Shown here in pieces: positions 12,834 through 26,269 of a stretch of 64,000 bases of DNA. The notes under the pieces are model-generated. The model made no database searches, was not told the DNA's origin, and worked only from the letters and a program-made list of their open reading frames with translations. Position numbers and translations under genes: made by a program. Numbering within the stretch: position 1 is the first letter of the stretch; the number at the start of each line of letters is the position of its first letter. The stretch comes from Pyronema omphalodes. Lineage: Eukaryota > Ascomycota > Pezizomycetes > Pezizales > Pyronemataceae. Location: contig JAJJXM010000044.1 of NCBI GenBank assembly GCA_024516155.1, forward strand, positions 372,001-436,000, written 5' to 3'.

Positions 12834-15800
12834 GATTGTATATCGTTTCTTCTTTTCGTTCCCGTGTAGTTCTTGACGCTCGTTTCGTTTATATCGTTCC
12901 TTCGCAAGATTTTGCTGAACCTCTGGTGGTCGTAGTGAATGCGTTGAGGTTGGAAGGAAGATCCTAATCCACGGATTTCACTTTTCACTTTCGCGCCGTG
13001 GTCAATCGTCGGGGTCAGATAAGCCTGTTCTGGCACCAGTTGGTTAGGCTACGTTGAGATGGCTGGGATTAGCTAGTGTTAGTGGGTCTATTGGCATTTT
13101 AGCCAGCCAGGGAGCCAAGCTTTTTATGGCAACAACGACGGGCGACAGCCTCAGCTGCCCTGCCATGGTTGCAGACGTACCGATGTTGTAATGATGATCG
13201 CAGATCGCAGATTAAAATCAGGAAATCTGTTAAGCTCAGAGAGGAGATGATGACGTGTGAATTTAATATTTAGAAAAGGTACGTGGAGGATTAGATTGGA
13301 GAAGTTTGACAAGTTCCACCTTACATGAGAAGAGGGAATCCAACAATGGAACCCTTAACAACCAGCTGCATGATGAGTAGCGTGATTACCCATCTGTTGT
13401 AGCACATTCGTAGTAACTTTCACATGCAAATCTGAGAGTCGAACTAACTCTAAAGGACGACCAAAGGAAACAAAATCTCATCCTACACACGGCCAGACCA
13501 AAGACAAGAAAGTGTATGCTCCCAACAAATTTTCTATTCTAACTGAGAATTTCTGTAGCGGCGGAGGATGGGATTTTATGGGATTTCGGCGTCAGAATGA
13601 AGAGGCTAGTTTAGTTGAATAAAGACCCGATATTTCCGCAAATATTCGTCTCCAGCCGTTATTTTACACTTTGAAGGCCGAAGTTGCCGGCCGAAAGCCT
13701 TGGGGTGAATAAGATACCGCATGACGCAATCAATTGCGGGGATTTTGGTTACAATAGTTATCGGGATGTTCTAACCGCCTCGAAAGATTTGTCTAACGAA
13801 TACCCAGCCGGCATATCATAGTCACTCAGTAATTCTCCATAGTGATCCACATCATAACCCACGTAACAGACCCTAAAAGCTCTAAGCCTTCATCACGTGT
13901 GAGCCTCAAATTCTGAATGGGGTTATACCCTAATATGTCAACAGCCGTGACCAGCCTTAGAAGGCTCGTGCACAAATACTACCGGCCGAGGAATTCGAAT
14001 TTCAGGCTATCAATCATTCAGTACATTGAACTGATGTGAATTTACTAGAAAACTTCTGTTTCAGAATAAAGGATGTGAACTGCCACTTGAATTTTCCTTC
14101 GACTGAATTCTGTGCTGTAGACTTCATTCTCCTGTTCCAGTCCCTTAATCCCGTGTCTGCGGAGAATGGAAAAAAGGCTTTAAGAACTCAAGTCTAAGAC
14201 CGAGATGATTCATGTAAATGTATACTTATAAGTGCTCAATATGTAACACGAATCTATTGCCTCGTGCATAACATTTGCATCCGGCGGGTATGGAAGTGGC
14301 CGCATTCAGTCAGAACCAGGCATAGGGTAAGCTTGGCAGGAACAGCAAACGGATGTTCAAAATGCGGAAAGGATGAATCTGCTGATCATCCTTTAATCGA
14401 CAGTTGTTATTATTAAGAGGCTTTCTTGCCGAAGTCGATGCATTCATGCATTGGTGATTTGTGATGATGCATATTATGCAATGCGGATACAAAATTATGT
14501 ATTAGCATTCATTGCGTAGGTACATAAGTCTGTAAAAATGTCTATGTACATAGATTTTAGTCATTACATTAACGCTACATTCAATTGGAAAATCACGTGT
14601 TTTCTGTACACGAACTCCCACTCCAGAAGGTCTCGCGGCGCATGGCCGGAATGAGGCTCTTTCGCCTCTTCTTTAGCCCTGCAGCCCGCACGGGGCCCAA
14701 TCCCTCACCCCGAGCCTACCGGTCACTCGGCCCGCAACCTAGGCCCGAAAGTCGGCTCCACATGTCAGCACCACACGCTCGGTCCAGTACATATGTATAA
14801 CGAAATTTGACAGCTTTGACGTGCGTGGGGTACATATAATCTTTTTCATGACCCCGACCGCGGAATATTTGATTTCCGATAGCTGAACATCAAACTTCAC
14901 CAGCATTTGTCAGATCTTGTCAAGCCCCGTTTCTCAAAATTATTTCCGTTATCTACGTTTTGCGCCATCTGTGCCGTGGAAACCGTGGAAGCCGCGAAGA
15001 AGCAATGGACCACATGTGGTTAAGACAAATTTGAGGCTTCGACGGAAGGCGTTGGGACATTTTTAAAACGTCATGTCTCAGAGAGTAGGTTGACCAAAAA
15101 TAATCTTCGGATTTCTTCCCAATTTGGTTTGCGAACTCGAGGGATTTTGTTCAGCTGCTTTTAATCTCAATTCCTGCATTCCCACGGCTCCTACTGCCTC
15201 ACTGCTACCTTACCGTCTCACTGCTGTCCCCTATGGATTGTTTGATTTCCTCATGGCTCACTCCGTTCCGGCGAAGTGAGGGGTAGTAAGCATGCCAGCG
15301 AACGTTGCCTACGGTTTATCTTTCCCCATGCCCCAGATGGCCGCGATGATCAGGACCAACGCAGAAACCAATCGTTTCCTTGAAGCCAAAAATGGCACCC
15401 GCTTCTCGATTGTAGCTCCTGGATTGGCTGGTATATGAGCGGGGTAGGAATAGTTCTACCAAAAGCAGCAGCAAAGGGGGTTGAAAGAAGTTGTAGACTC
15501 CGCGGGTTGCCCTTTTCATGTTTCACGTTTCATTTCTCGGGCATAGTTGGGTATAGGCTCGAACTCAGGAGGTGGCGCTTTTTAACCGTTACCAGGACAA
15601 CGACTAGCGCGTTCTAGCTTAGAGAACCTCCCTGCCACATACGGGCTTCGTGACCACGTCCATTGTCCCTCCGTTCTTTGGTCACCCCAATTCAACACCA
15701 CTACCAACAACAATTGCAGCAACAAACGACTCCGAATAGTCCCCTTCACTGGCTGACTATCGCGACCCATTGTGTGCTTCGACATACCTTCGTTCACAAC

Positions 15801-15846
15801 TCTGAAATCACCAACTACGAACGACCGACTCGCAGCAACAACAAAC
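12834..15846. other. Intergenic, divergent promoters, no gene
   Basis: About 3 kb between the PS synthase start (minus) and the kinesin start (plus), so it holds two promoters. No open frame here is protein-like. I see no RNA gene or transposon. Confidence 0.5.
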
Positions 15847-18518
15847 ATGGCTAGCCTATCAGCTCCACTGGACAAGGTCCGCATTATTGCACGGATACGA
15901 CCCGTCCTCGGTTCAGAACGAGAAATGGATATCGTCGTCAAAAACGATAGTAATTTAGTCATAATGCCGAACCCAAAGAACGAAAAAGAAACCTTTACAT
16001 TTCCTTTCCATGCCGTGTACCCTATGGAAAGCGACCAGGCACAAATTTTTGCCGAAGGTGTGGAGTTTTCTGTGTTGTGTTATGCATAAGAGCTCTGAAA
16101 CTAATCTATTCTCACGCGTACAGTTTCACCAACACTAAAGCATTTATTCAAAGGCAACGATGTTACAATCTTCGCATACGGTGTAACAGGATCTGGAAAA
16201 ACACATACAATGAAAGGAAATAAGGCGCCAGCAGAGCGGGGTATTATCCCGCGTCTACTGACGGCAATTTATCGACGCGGCAAAGAACTCGAGAAGAAAT
16301 CAAACGGAGAACTGTCAATGTGCGCTATCATGAGTTACTACGAAATCTACAACGACAAAGTCTTCGATTTGTTCGAGGCACCGAATAAGAGGACACTTGC
16401 CGGATTACCATTACGAGAACAACATGGAAAGACACATGTCGTAGGATTAACTGAGAAGGAAATTTCTACGCTTAAGGATTTTGAAACGCTTTACGACATG
16501 GCAAATAACAACAGATCGACATCTGCTACCATGTTGAACTCCAACAGTTCACGTTCACATGCCATCATCTGTGTCAGGGTAGAAATCAAGAACAATGAAA
16601 CCGGCGAGATGAAAATCGGAACCGTAAGCTGTATTGACTTAGCCGGTAGTGAAGACAACAGACGCACGGCCAACGACAAAGAGCGTATGGTTGGTATGTA
16701 TCCCTGGGCTATTGTTAACTTCTCCACGCTGGGGTAGCTAACACCAGCTAGAATCCGCCAGCATCAACAAGTCATTATTCGTCCTCTCCCAATGCGTTGA
16801 AGCTATGCAAAAGAAGCAGAATCGAATCCCTTACAGAGAATCAAAGATGACTCGTATCCTATCTCTCGGTCAAAATAACGGCATGACAGTAATGATTTTG
16901 AACCTCGCACCAACCAAGAAATTCCACCAAGACACTCTATCAGCTTTGAACTTTGCAAACCGTGCAAAGCAGATTGAAGTCAAAAACGATCCCCCACCAC
17001 CACCGCCACCCGTCTTGAAGCCTTTGGGAGGAGGTATCACCGGGGCTCCGAGAAGAGAATTCGGTACAAACAAAACTAACACTACTGGCAACCGACCATT
17101 AAGTGACCCTTCGACCCTCCTCAAGAAACCATCCAAGGACTTCATTAAACCCTCTAAGCCGGTGGTGAAACCAATCATCACCAAACCTCTTGGAACTCAG
17201 AACACAGGCATTAAGAAGCCCTCTCGATCATCTGATGCTTCCATTAATTCCATCAAGGCTAGGCGTGCAAATGGTTCTAGTGGAATCCCAACCGCCGGTC
17301 ATGGAACTACAGTCAACCTCAGTAACATTAACATTGAGGAAATGGTTTCCAAGAAAGTCGAAGAGATCCTTGCAGCTAGGGCTTTAAACGAAACTTCCAT
17401 TGTTTCAGCAACCCCCAGCATCGACGACGAAGTCCAGAGACGTTTAGAAATCCTCGAACGCAAACTCGAAAAGAAGGCCGACGCCCGTGCGGAGGGTCTC
17501 ACCTATTTAGTCCTCGCCAAGCAGCATGTTCAGCGTGGGGAGGATTTTGCAGCTCTATCAATGTATCGACTTGCGTTAAACTACTTCCCCGATAATGAAA
17601 AGCTTCTTCGGAACATCGCCAAGCTAGAGGCTCGTCGGCGGGAAGAAGGCGCTGCAGTTCCCCTCGGAAATATGGAACAGATTGCCGCAGGAAACCGAAC
17701 AAAGAAAGCCTTCGCTGTCTTTATGGATGCAGACTCAGGACTCGACCGAGCACCCTCACCACCTAGGAAAAGAGCCCGGGCCATGTCAACAGGCAGCTAC
17801 ACGATTACACAGACACCTCGTACACAACGATTGCTGCATATTATTAATTCAGAAGATGTGGACCAGATTATGACGTTGAAGGTACGTCTAGATACGAACG
17901 AGGCGGAGTTGGACTGTTTTTCTTTACCGTCTTTACATGATTCACCGGACGATACGTCCTCCGATGATACATTAACCCGGGGGATGGTGGCTGCGAAGAA
18001 ACCTGTAAGCTCGAGGCCGGCTATGTTTGACCTCCCTACTCCCCCCGACACGCCAGTGGAAAGGGGAAAAAGGATCAAGCCATCTGATATCATTAAGCGT
18101 TTTGAGAGGCTCCATGAGCGCGGACAAGCTGAGCTTGCTTTGCAGGCCCAGCTGGCTGAACTCACTAGAGCTGCTGATGTATCAGATGCTATGGCTTCGC
18201 TGTCCCTTGGTGCTCCCCAGATAAAGCAGACTTCGCAGGCTGTGCAGGCCAAAGAGAAACCCTCGAAGCCTGCTCAGTCTGAGCTCGCCCTTCCCCCGGT
18301 CGAATCCTACGAGGTCTGGCATGAACAAGTGCTAATTCGCATGTGGTGAACTATAGGGGGTAGGAAGAAAACGGGCTGAAGCTTTAGCGGATCATGTACG
18401 TGAACGCCGGGAAAGAGACGAGGCGTTTCCTGCTATTCAGGATCTTGAAGAGCTTGGAATGATCAAGGGAATTGGAAGTGCGGCTGTTGGAAAAATGAGA
18501 TTGGGGTTAGAAATCTAA
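15847..18518 (+). CDS. Kinesin motor with C-terminal HhH (Kid/kinesin-10-like)
   Basis: Plus-end-type kinesin, probably the fungal relative of Kid/KIF22, a chromosome-arm motor. Exons are 15847-16057, 16124-16693, 16752-18313 and 18357-18518, about 834 residues. The motor occupies residues 8-360 with P-loop GVTGSGKT (90-97), switch I NSNSSRSH, switch II DLAGSED and a neck end at NRAKQIEVKND. A proline run follows. Residues about 505-555 resemble a TPR-like helix pair (LVLAKQHVQRGEDFAALSMY). The last exon encodes LEELGMIKGIGSAAVGKM, a helix-hairpin-helix like that at the Kid C-terminus. The third intron (about 43 bp, donor 18314, acceptor 18356) is very short and uncertain. Without it the frame stops at 18349 and the HhH is lost. 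Confidence 0.85.
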
Positions 18519-20252
18519 GCCTTTGAGCTTTTACGGGCTCGCCGCGGGAAAGGTGGAATATATATGGGGCAGACAAGATGGGGTGAGGGTGAGGTATGAG
18601 CCGAGAATCGAATGAGGGAGGAAATGGGATGTTGAATTATTATAAATAGGGAGAAAGTATTGGAAGGAAAGATCGAAGAAAGCATTACGTCATACTGTTT
18701 TGGGAGTTGTGGGATACGAGTTTCTTTTTTTTTCTTATTTTTCTTGGAGAGCCCCATGAAAGAAAATTTCTGGGTGATTTTGCTATGGTTTTTTTTTCTC
18801 TTTTTTTGTTTTTTTAGGAAGTGGGTTAGAAAGTTTATAGCGGATACCTCACCTCTGCTTTCAATATTGTATGGCATGGGCGTCTGGAGATTTTTTGCAT
18901 TTCTTTTTCTTTTTCTTTTTCCTTTCTTCTGTTAATAAGTACCCAACTCAAGTACATGCATGCCAATTGTTTCTTAAGTGTATCGGTTGATAACATAGTC
19001 ATTGGTATTAACTTACTGCAACTGTGATGAATATATATCCTCCAAGCTGTTGTATAAATAAGTCTATGTTTTTCCATCTCGTTGGTCTTTTCTTTATCTG
19101 TCGTTGCTGTTTCGGTGTTTGAACTTTGATTGAACATGTTGGGTGTATTCGGCGATAGCAGCGTAAAAGCGGGCTGCCAAGACGTTGCAACTGTATTTTT
19201 ATCATGAAGCCTCTGTGCCACTTTCTGATATCCGAGCGTAGAATATCGTATGGGTCAGCTATTATATATTTCGGAAGCCTTCGCATTTCCTCGCAGTTTA
19301 TTTTGGCTCCCCGGTTTTGTTCTAGCGGCGGCGGAGAAGGCTGAAAGGCTGCCATGCATCGTGGACGCTAATGGTAAATCTGCCGCGTTATCTTGACGTC
19401 ATAGATGTTTGTAACCCAGTTTCATGCTGAGTGATCCATCGATCACCGCTTAACGGACTCACAGCCCACGGTTCAGTCCGAAGATCCGCTTTACCCCGCA
19501 AATGATGAATTTCCCGGTAAACCCCCGTGTAGAATATGTGCACCTAATAGGTCATCTCATCACCATTTTCTGAGATTTTTCGGGGTTGCATCCATAGCCA
19601 GTTGGTTTCTTCCGACGGTTGGAAATATGTATCCAGTTTGGATGATCTTATTCGGTTATTTCTAAACCCAAATTTTGTATTTCCCTGATCTTGGTATTTG
19701 GATATTTTCCGTATGATATGGTGCCATAGCTCCAGACTCCAGTTCCTGGTTGATGCCGAGACAGTGCTGAGCCCTCACTGTCATGCAAATGGTTCGTTGC
19801 ATGTCCTTGCATAGCGTCATCCCCGTAACGTCTTACTGCACAGCCGCAGATCATCCTGGGTCATGAGTGACGTCACTACTTTTTGCGCATGCGAATGACC
19901 TGCTCAAAATGCGACGGAATTCCAAGATATCCTGCTTTCGATAAATTCCAGCTGTAAAATTTCAAAACGCATAAGCAATACAAGTTACCTCTGATATCTT
20001 CCCCGTTTGAAAAATCGACGTTGAAAAATAAACAGCATTCCAGATCCGCCGTACCACTACCAACTGTACCAGCTCGTCATCCAGAAATTTTCACAGATAG
20101 AGCGTCCTGCTCCACCTAGATATAACTTCCGCAACGTGCCATCAAGGTTCATATATTACCTACCACCACCGTCATCCGCACCTCTCCGTCGCTCCAACTT
20201 CACCTACCAACTATCAATCCCGCGACCCTACTTACCCCTCTACTGATCAGTG
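18519..20252. other. Intergenic, no gene seen
   Basis: T-rich 3' flank of the kinesin gene (T runs at 18722-18745 and 18790-18813), then unremarkable sequence up to the Slm-like gene. No protein-like frame. Confidence 0.5.
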
Positions 20253-23200
20253 ATGGCCGCCTTCCCACCGTCTGGTCAACGCTTTACCGAAGATTTCTCT
20301 AGTCTACACCAGTACCAACCGGCTGCAAATATGGACCCTGAAACTGGTGCCTTAACAACCGACTATAACACCCTTCAGGATACCAATACCAACACCAACG
20401 CCGAAAACTTAAGCCCACAAGCTCCGAATCCCAATACGATAATTCCGCAACAGTCCAACACTGTAACCTCGAGGACATCCAGAGCGTCGCAGGACCATTA
20501 TTTACAAGCAGAGGAAACACCTCAAAGATCAGGAACGCTGAAGAAAAAGAATAGTGTCAAGAGATCAGGATCGAGAAAGTCTAAGGCTGGTAGTATTAGG
20601 AGTGTCAAGATGGAACAACAGGAACAGATAGATGTGAATTCGGTTTTTTATACGCCGGTGCCGACGAATAGTAGTCCCACGGACTTGTTGGTTAATAGAT
20701 TTCAGGGTGGGTGGGCATGTCTTCTGTTATTGCACTTCTTTATCCCTCTCAGATCGATTACCCCACCCTCTCCCCCTTCACCACCCAATACCGGGGTTTT
20801 GTTCGAATCAAGCTAATGCCGAGAAGCATGGAGAAAGGTTCTCAAAGACTTTATAACCTATTTCCGCGAAGTGCAAGCGCAGTACGAAAGTCGGGCTCGA
20901 GGAATTGCCAAAGTAACACAGTCATTACACACTACCTCATCGACTTCTGACTTCGCACCGCATGGCGGTATTCTCGAAGTCAACAATGTTCTCCGGGATT
21001 TCCATAAAGAGGCTACTATCAACAGTGAGCATGCAGCAAAGATTGAGCGGGATATTATCAATAATTTGAACGGATTGAGAAGTGATCTGAATTTGAAGTT
21101 GAAGGAAATTAAAGCTTTAAGCCCGGATTTCAAGAATAACGTGGAGAAGGAGAAGGAGGCGACTAAGAGAGAAATTCAAAAGTTACAGGAGGCTATTAAG
21201 GCGTTTGAGGAGAATCAGAGTGCAGGCGGAAAGGATCCGTATGTTCTTAAACTGGCCGTGGAGAGGCAGCTGAGAAGACAGCTACAGGAGGAGAATTACT
21301 TGCACAGAGTGAGCATCCCCGCCAACATTTCCTTATTCATGGAAATATCCTCAAATACTATTGAGTGAATGACTGCTAAGTATGGTAATAGGCATATCTC
21401 AACATCGAATCTAGCGGCCGCGAACTTGAGAAACTAATCGTCATAGAAATCCAAAAATGCTACTCGGTGTACATCTCCATCCTCAGTCGCGACGGACAAG
21501 AGCTCCTCGATCTTTCCTCCCGCCTCACCACAACCACCTTGCAACTCCCTCCGGATTACGAATGGTCGCACTTCATTTCACGTTCCAGCGCTGGCGGAAC
21601 GGGAGGACTAGTCGACCCATCCATCCCACTCCGCTCACTCTCCAGTATCACCTACCCCGGATACCAACACCCTTTGCTCACCGAGGTGCGAAGCGGAATG
21701 CTCGAACGTAAATCCAAATACCTAAAATCCTTCACGCCCGCCTGGTATGTGCTATCACCAACCTACCTCCACGAATTTAAATCCCCCGATCGGGTCCGGG
21801 ACCCAAATCCAGTGATGTCTCTGTACCTTCCGGAATCCAGCCTTGGAAAATACTCCGATCCCGCAGCAGTCTCCCACAAATTTGCCCTGAAGGCCAAGCA
21901 ACCAGGCTCATTGCACAGAGGCCATAACTGGGTCTTCCGGGCTGAAACTCATGAGATGATGTTGGAATGGTATGAAGCAATCAAGAAACTTATTGAGGTG
22001 AAGGGTAAGGAGAGAGAGGAGTATGTTGTTACCAACAACACCCGCATGAGGTCTCTCTCAGGAGCTGGAAGCGTCGATAGTCAAGAGGAGCTACAGGATG
22101 AAGAGGATGAACAACCATACAGCGCGCAAGCTAGTGATCTTGCACCTGTTGAGGAGATTGAGGAGGAGAAACAAAGACCCAAGAGACCGGAGGGGGGTAG
22201 ATTCCCGAGTGATATTATGATTAATAGGGTTATCGATAATCACAACCGGCACTCTACTAGTTCTGATTCCACTGACGCTGAAGTTGCATCATCCGGTGTG
22301 CTTCCGTCAGCTGCAGCTGTGCACGAAGAAGGGCAAGTTGACAGGGATGAAGGCTTCAGAGATGGATTTGGAAACGCCGATAGTCACCATATGGACCAGT
22401 CCTACGTCATAATACCGAACGAACAAAGAAGAGATAGTTGGAGTCCGGTCGAACATGTAATACCCCCAGTATCCTATTTCTTTCCACAGCATCACCAGGC
22501 TAACAGCGTTTTAAGCCTGACTACGACAATCGTCAAGATACAATGATTTACGGACAATCGGCGAAGAATACTTCTGATAGAGATACTGCGGTTTATACTC
22601 ACCCTACCTACGTTTCCGTCCGTGATTACGCCTATGACCAACAACCACAGGCTGCTCAGCAATCTTCCTACCCTCCAACAGGAGCTGCAGGATATCAGCA
22701 CCCCGGAAACAACCGTACCATCCCACCAGGCGGAGAGACAGGTTATGGTATTGACCCAATCACTGGCGTTCCTGAACGAGAAGTCCATACCAACCCTCGC
22801 AATACCCACCATGAATCTCGTCAAATTCCCGCCGCAATCCCCATCGTCTCAGGCCTTCCACACTCACCCCCACAGAGCCCACGCAGTCCCCGCAACTCGG
22901 TCTTCTTGGAATCAGAGGAAGTAGTAGCTAGAGCTTCTCCCGAGGTTTCAGATGTCCGAGAACCCATCCCACCAGCGGAGGTGGATCAAGTTGTTTTGGA
23001 TAGCGTTGGCATGGATGAAGTTGTCGAGAGGAATAGTATCGACGGTAGAGCCATGGGATCGGGTATGGCAGGAGATAATATCATGGGACCCGGAGCTAGT
23101 GTCGGCGGTGGATATAATCCCCACGGTTCAGGAGGATATGGCTACGGAGGTGCCATCACTGGCCACTCTGGTCAAAGTGAGAAGATGACACAAACATCAC

Positions 23201-23391
23201 CGCAATTATTGTCGTTGGCAGGTCTTCCAGTTCCACCATCTCAATCATCGATTGGAGGGCTAGGTGCAGGTGCACCAAGGGGCTTCGATAGACCTGCCCA
23301 GGATAGATCGGAGAGTATGGAGACTGTGGGAAAGGGAACTATTAGGGATTTACATATTCCTGGTGATTATCCTAGAGCGGGTCGAGTTTAG
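20253..23391 (+). CDS. SLM1: Slm1/Slm2-like BAR-PH domain protein
   Basis: Predicted PI(4,5)P2-binding eisosome/TORC2 effector. Exons are 20253-20706, 20827-21308, 21392-22456 and 22507-23391, giving 961 residues. Order: Ser/Asn/Gln-rich N-terminus; an F-BAR-like helical region (about 150-390: AWRKVLKDFITYF, RELEKLIVIEIQKCYSVYIS) with coiled-coil character; a PH domain (about 400-520, SGMLERKSKYLKSFTPAWYVL to EWYEAIKKLI); and a long disordered Pro/Gly/Ser-rich tail. The intron at 22457-22506 is only 50 bp and is inferred because it rejoins the two frames. A sequencing frameshift is the alternative. Longer than yeast Slm1 (686) mainly because of the tail. Confidence 0.9.
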
Positions 23392-24150
23392 TTGACTGCG
23401 AGATTTATGGGAAGGATGGTTGTTGATGAGGTGAAATATGGGGGTGTTCTCTCGGGGTTGGGTGTCGTCGTGATGATGGGGCTGTGGGTTGTGGGAGGGC
23501 TTTTGGGGTGGCTGTAGAGGGGAGAGGCGGAGTCGTGGTTCTGAGGGGGCGTTCGGGGGCGTGGGTTTGGGACACATGTTTTCGATACTACTTGTTGGTT
23601 AAATGTCTTTTGTTGTAACAGCTTTTGAGTTTCGGTGTGGTCTTTTGTTTTTCGTTTCATTTTGTATTGTGGTTGGATTTCGTGTTTTGTCTTTGGATTC
23701 AAGGAAGGGATTTATGTACCATGTTTTTATGTTGGCAGCTATCTATTCTTAGTTTTGTTTTATTTTGGGTTTGTTTTGGATATGTTTAGGATACTTTAGG
23801 ATACCCGGTTTGTTATGTTTTTGATATTTTTGATATGTTTGATGTTTGATGTATGTTTTTTGTTGCTATTTAAATTCGAAAGTTGTATCTCGATTTATTT
23901 TTCCTTTTATGGTTGATATTGATATCGATTGGTGAACGGTATTTCGTGACCCGGGATCTGTGGGATATGTGCATGTGCATGTGCATGTGACATCACTCGG
24001 CATTTCCGGCGCCGTGGATTTCGCAGATTTCGCAAATTTCACTAACAAAACCATGGTGCGGGAAGTAAATGCATCCTACGAGTTATGGTCATTCGATACA
24101 TTACTCGAACGGCAAATACGTAACCGAGACTAACTTACTACGAAAACCTG
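23392..24150. other. 3' flank, T/G-rich, no gene
   Basis: T- and G-rich sequence after the Slm-like gene, with repeated GATATTTTTGATATG-like units near 23820-23850 and a short GTGCAT microsatellite (23969-23988). No coding sequence. Confidence 0.5.
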
Positions 24151-24159
24151 ACGGCCGCG

Positions 24160-25470
24160 GGTAAGGTGAGCTGCGGTATAGCTTCCACCACTTCCTCCAC
24201 CACCCGAGCACCACTATCAAGTCAAGCGTACAAGCTACAAGCTACCTTCCACCTAACCCGAGCCGTTCTATTACTTCCATCTCTCCACCCGCAAATACGC
24301 AATCCAACCTCACCCGCAGACTACCGCGTCAAGACACAGGCCACGTCATCTGCGGCATCATATCTTCTACCATATCCTCCACCATAGTCTAGGCAGCTTG
24401 TTCCACCATTATTCCAGCAGTAGCTTCAACCTCAAGTGTATGCTAAGAATTATCTTCCACTCCACCCAACCCGAGCCGCGGCATGACGTCTCTCTATCAG
24501 CAACCATGTAATCCAGCATCAGCGGCGGACTGCCTTGTAGAGATGCAGGCTACGTAAACTGCTGGGAGCTTAGCTTCTATCTGTTTCCTCCATCATATTG
24601 TCCATCCTCCGCTATGGGTGAGCAGTCTCTTCCACCATTATTACTCCATGATGATTCCAGCTGCTTCAACTGCGGGCGATAAGGTACCTTCCACCCCTGC
24701 TGAGCCGTAGCATGGTATGGAGTTTCTCCACCCGCAACTATGTAACTTGACAGTGAAGATGCAGACTGCTTCGTGAAGATGCGGGATACGTAGGCTGCGG
24801 TTGAGCTGCCATCATGTACTGCACTATGTCCTCCATCCTCCACTATGGGCCGAGCAGCTTCTTCCACCATCCACCATCAGCTTCAACTTCAGCCTATGTA
24901 CGAGCTAATTTCCACTCCAGCCGTGCCGTTTTGTTGATTCCGTCTATCACAAGCCACGCAATTCAGCCTTAGCCATGGACTGCCTTGTAAAGACGTAGGC
25001 AACGTAAGCTGCGGTTGAGCTTCCATCATGTCCTCCACCATGTCCTCCATCCTTCACTAAGGGCCGAGCAGCTTCTTCCACCGGCAGCTTCAACCTCAAT
25101 CTATGTACGAGCTACTTTCCACCCCAGCCGTGCCGTTTTGTTGATTCCTTCTATCACCAGCCACACAATCTGACTAGACCAGCAGACCACTTCAGACAGC
25201 TGCGGGAAAGGTGCCTTCATCTGTTTCCTCCACCATTATTCCAGCAGCAGCTTTAGCTTCAAGCGTATCCTATGAGATACCACCCACTCTACCCGAGCCG
25301 TGGCATGGTATCTGTCTACCCGCAACTACGTAATCCAACCGGACCAGCAGACAACATCGTCAAGACGCAGCTACGCAAGCTGATGATAGTTCAACTTCCA
25401 TTATCCTCTACCGGGTCCTGCATCGTGGTCTGAGCAGCTTCTCCCTTCCCTGATTGAAAAGCTTGTTCTG
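24160..25470. repeat. Degenerate tandem array, about 165-230-bp units
   Basis: About six diverged copies of a unit. Each contains, in order, a CTTCCACC block, a CCGAGCCGTG-like block, an AATCCA/ATC block, GACTGCCTTGTAAAGAC-like sequence, an ACGTAAGCTGCGG block, and TCCTCCATC with GAGCAGCTTCTTCCACC. The CCGAGCCG/CCGTGCCG landmark recurs at about 24262, 24475, 24703, 24924, 25130 and 25293. Non-coding; no known family recognised. Confidence 0.75.
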
Positions 25471-25499
25471 CCGGATCGAAGAGATGTGACGAGGACAGC

Positions 25500-25760
25500 T
25501 GAGGATAGATTACGGATCCTTGGGATGAGATCCCACTGGCTGTTTATCCCGCTTACTATGTATCCCACGCGCGAGAAATTCCATTATTGTACATATTACT
25601 AACATGCCGTTCTCAGGCTGCTCAAATCATGCTTGCTAGACATCCCGCTGACTGTATATCCCGCACAGTGTGTATCCCGCTTGAAATAGATCCCGCTTTT
25701 GATGCCTGCTCTTATCCCGCTTTTATCCCGCTAGTTATACATCCCGAACGAATCCTGTAT
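25500..25760. repeat. Field of TATCCCGC motifs
   Basis: The heptamer ATCCCGC (or one-base variants) recurs about ten times in 250 bp, e.g. 25546, 25641, 25657, 25673, 25689, 25713 and 25724, often followed by CTGTAT or CTTTT. Looks like a decayed minisatellite. Confidence 0.7.
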
Positions 25761-25904
25761 CGAGTAGCTGCTCACATGCCGCTCACTGGAAATTCCGCTC
25801 ATTGTACATACTCTTGACCACCCTCTGTGAGCTATATGGAGTTACTGATGATGTCCTCAACCTCACCCGCAGGTGTGAGGAATCGGAGTTGAAGCAGGAT
25901 TCCA

Positions 25905-26110
25905 AGCGGGATGTGAAGCAGGATGACAGATGGGGAGGGACTCGTCACGGAGCTGGATTGCCAATGGAATGGATTCTACGTGGTTAACGATGATTTTCTC
26001 GATCTTGCCGGCGGTTGAAAGTAATGGTACCTGCGAGAGGGTGTGTAGCGCAATGTTGCAAGAAGCGGGAATTGAAGGAAGCGGGATTTGAAGACGGGAG
26101 GATGGTGGAG
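25905..26110. repeat. Opposite-strand GCGGGAT motif field
   Basis: The reverse complement of the preceding motif (GCGGGAT/GCGGGAA) recurs four to five times, e.g. 25914, 26064 and 26081, so the two fields face one another. Confidence 0.55.
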
Positions 26111-26269
26111 GAGAGATCATGGAAAGAGATGGTGGATGAAGCGTAATTTACAGGGTAAAACACAAGGTTCTCTACGTCATAAGATGCTGTAGGTCAAGGG
26201 GGATTCGAAGCGGAAACTGCAGCGTAATGCTATGTGAGGTGACATGACGGCTGGAGTGGGATTCACAGG

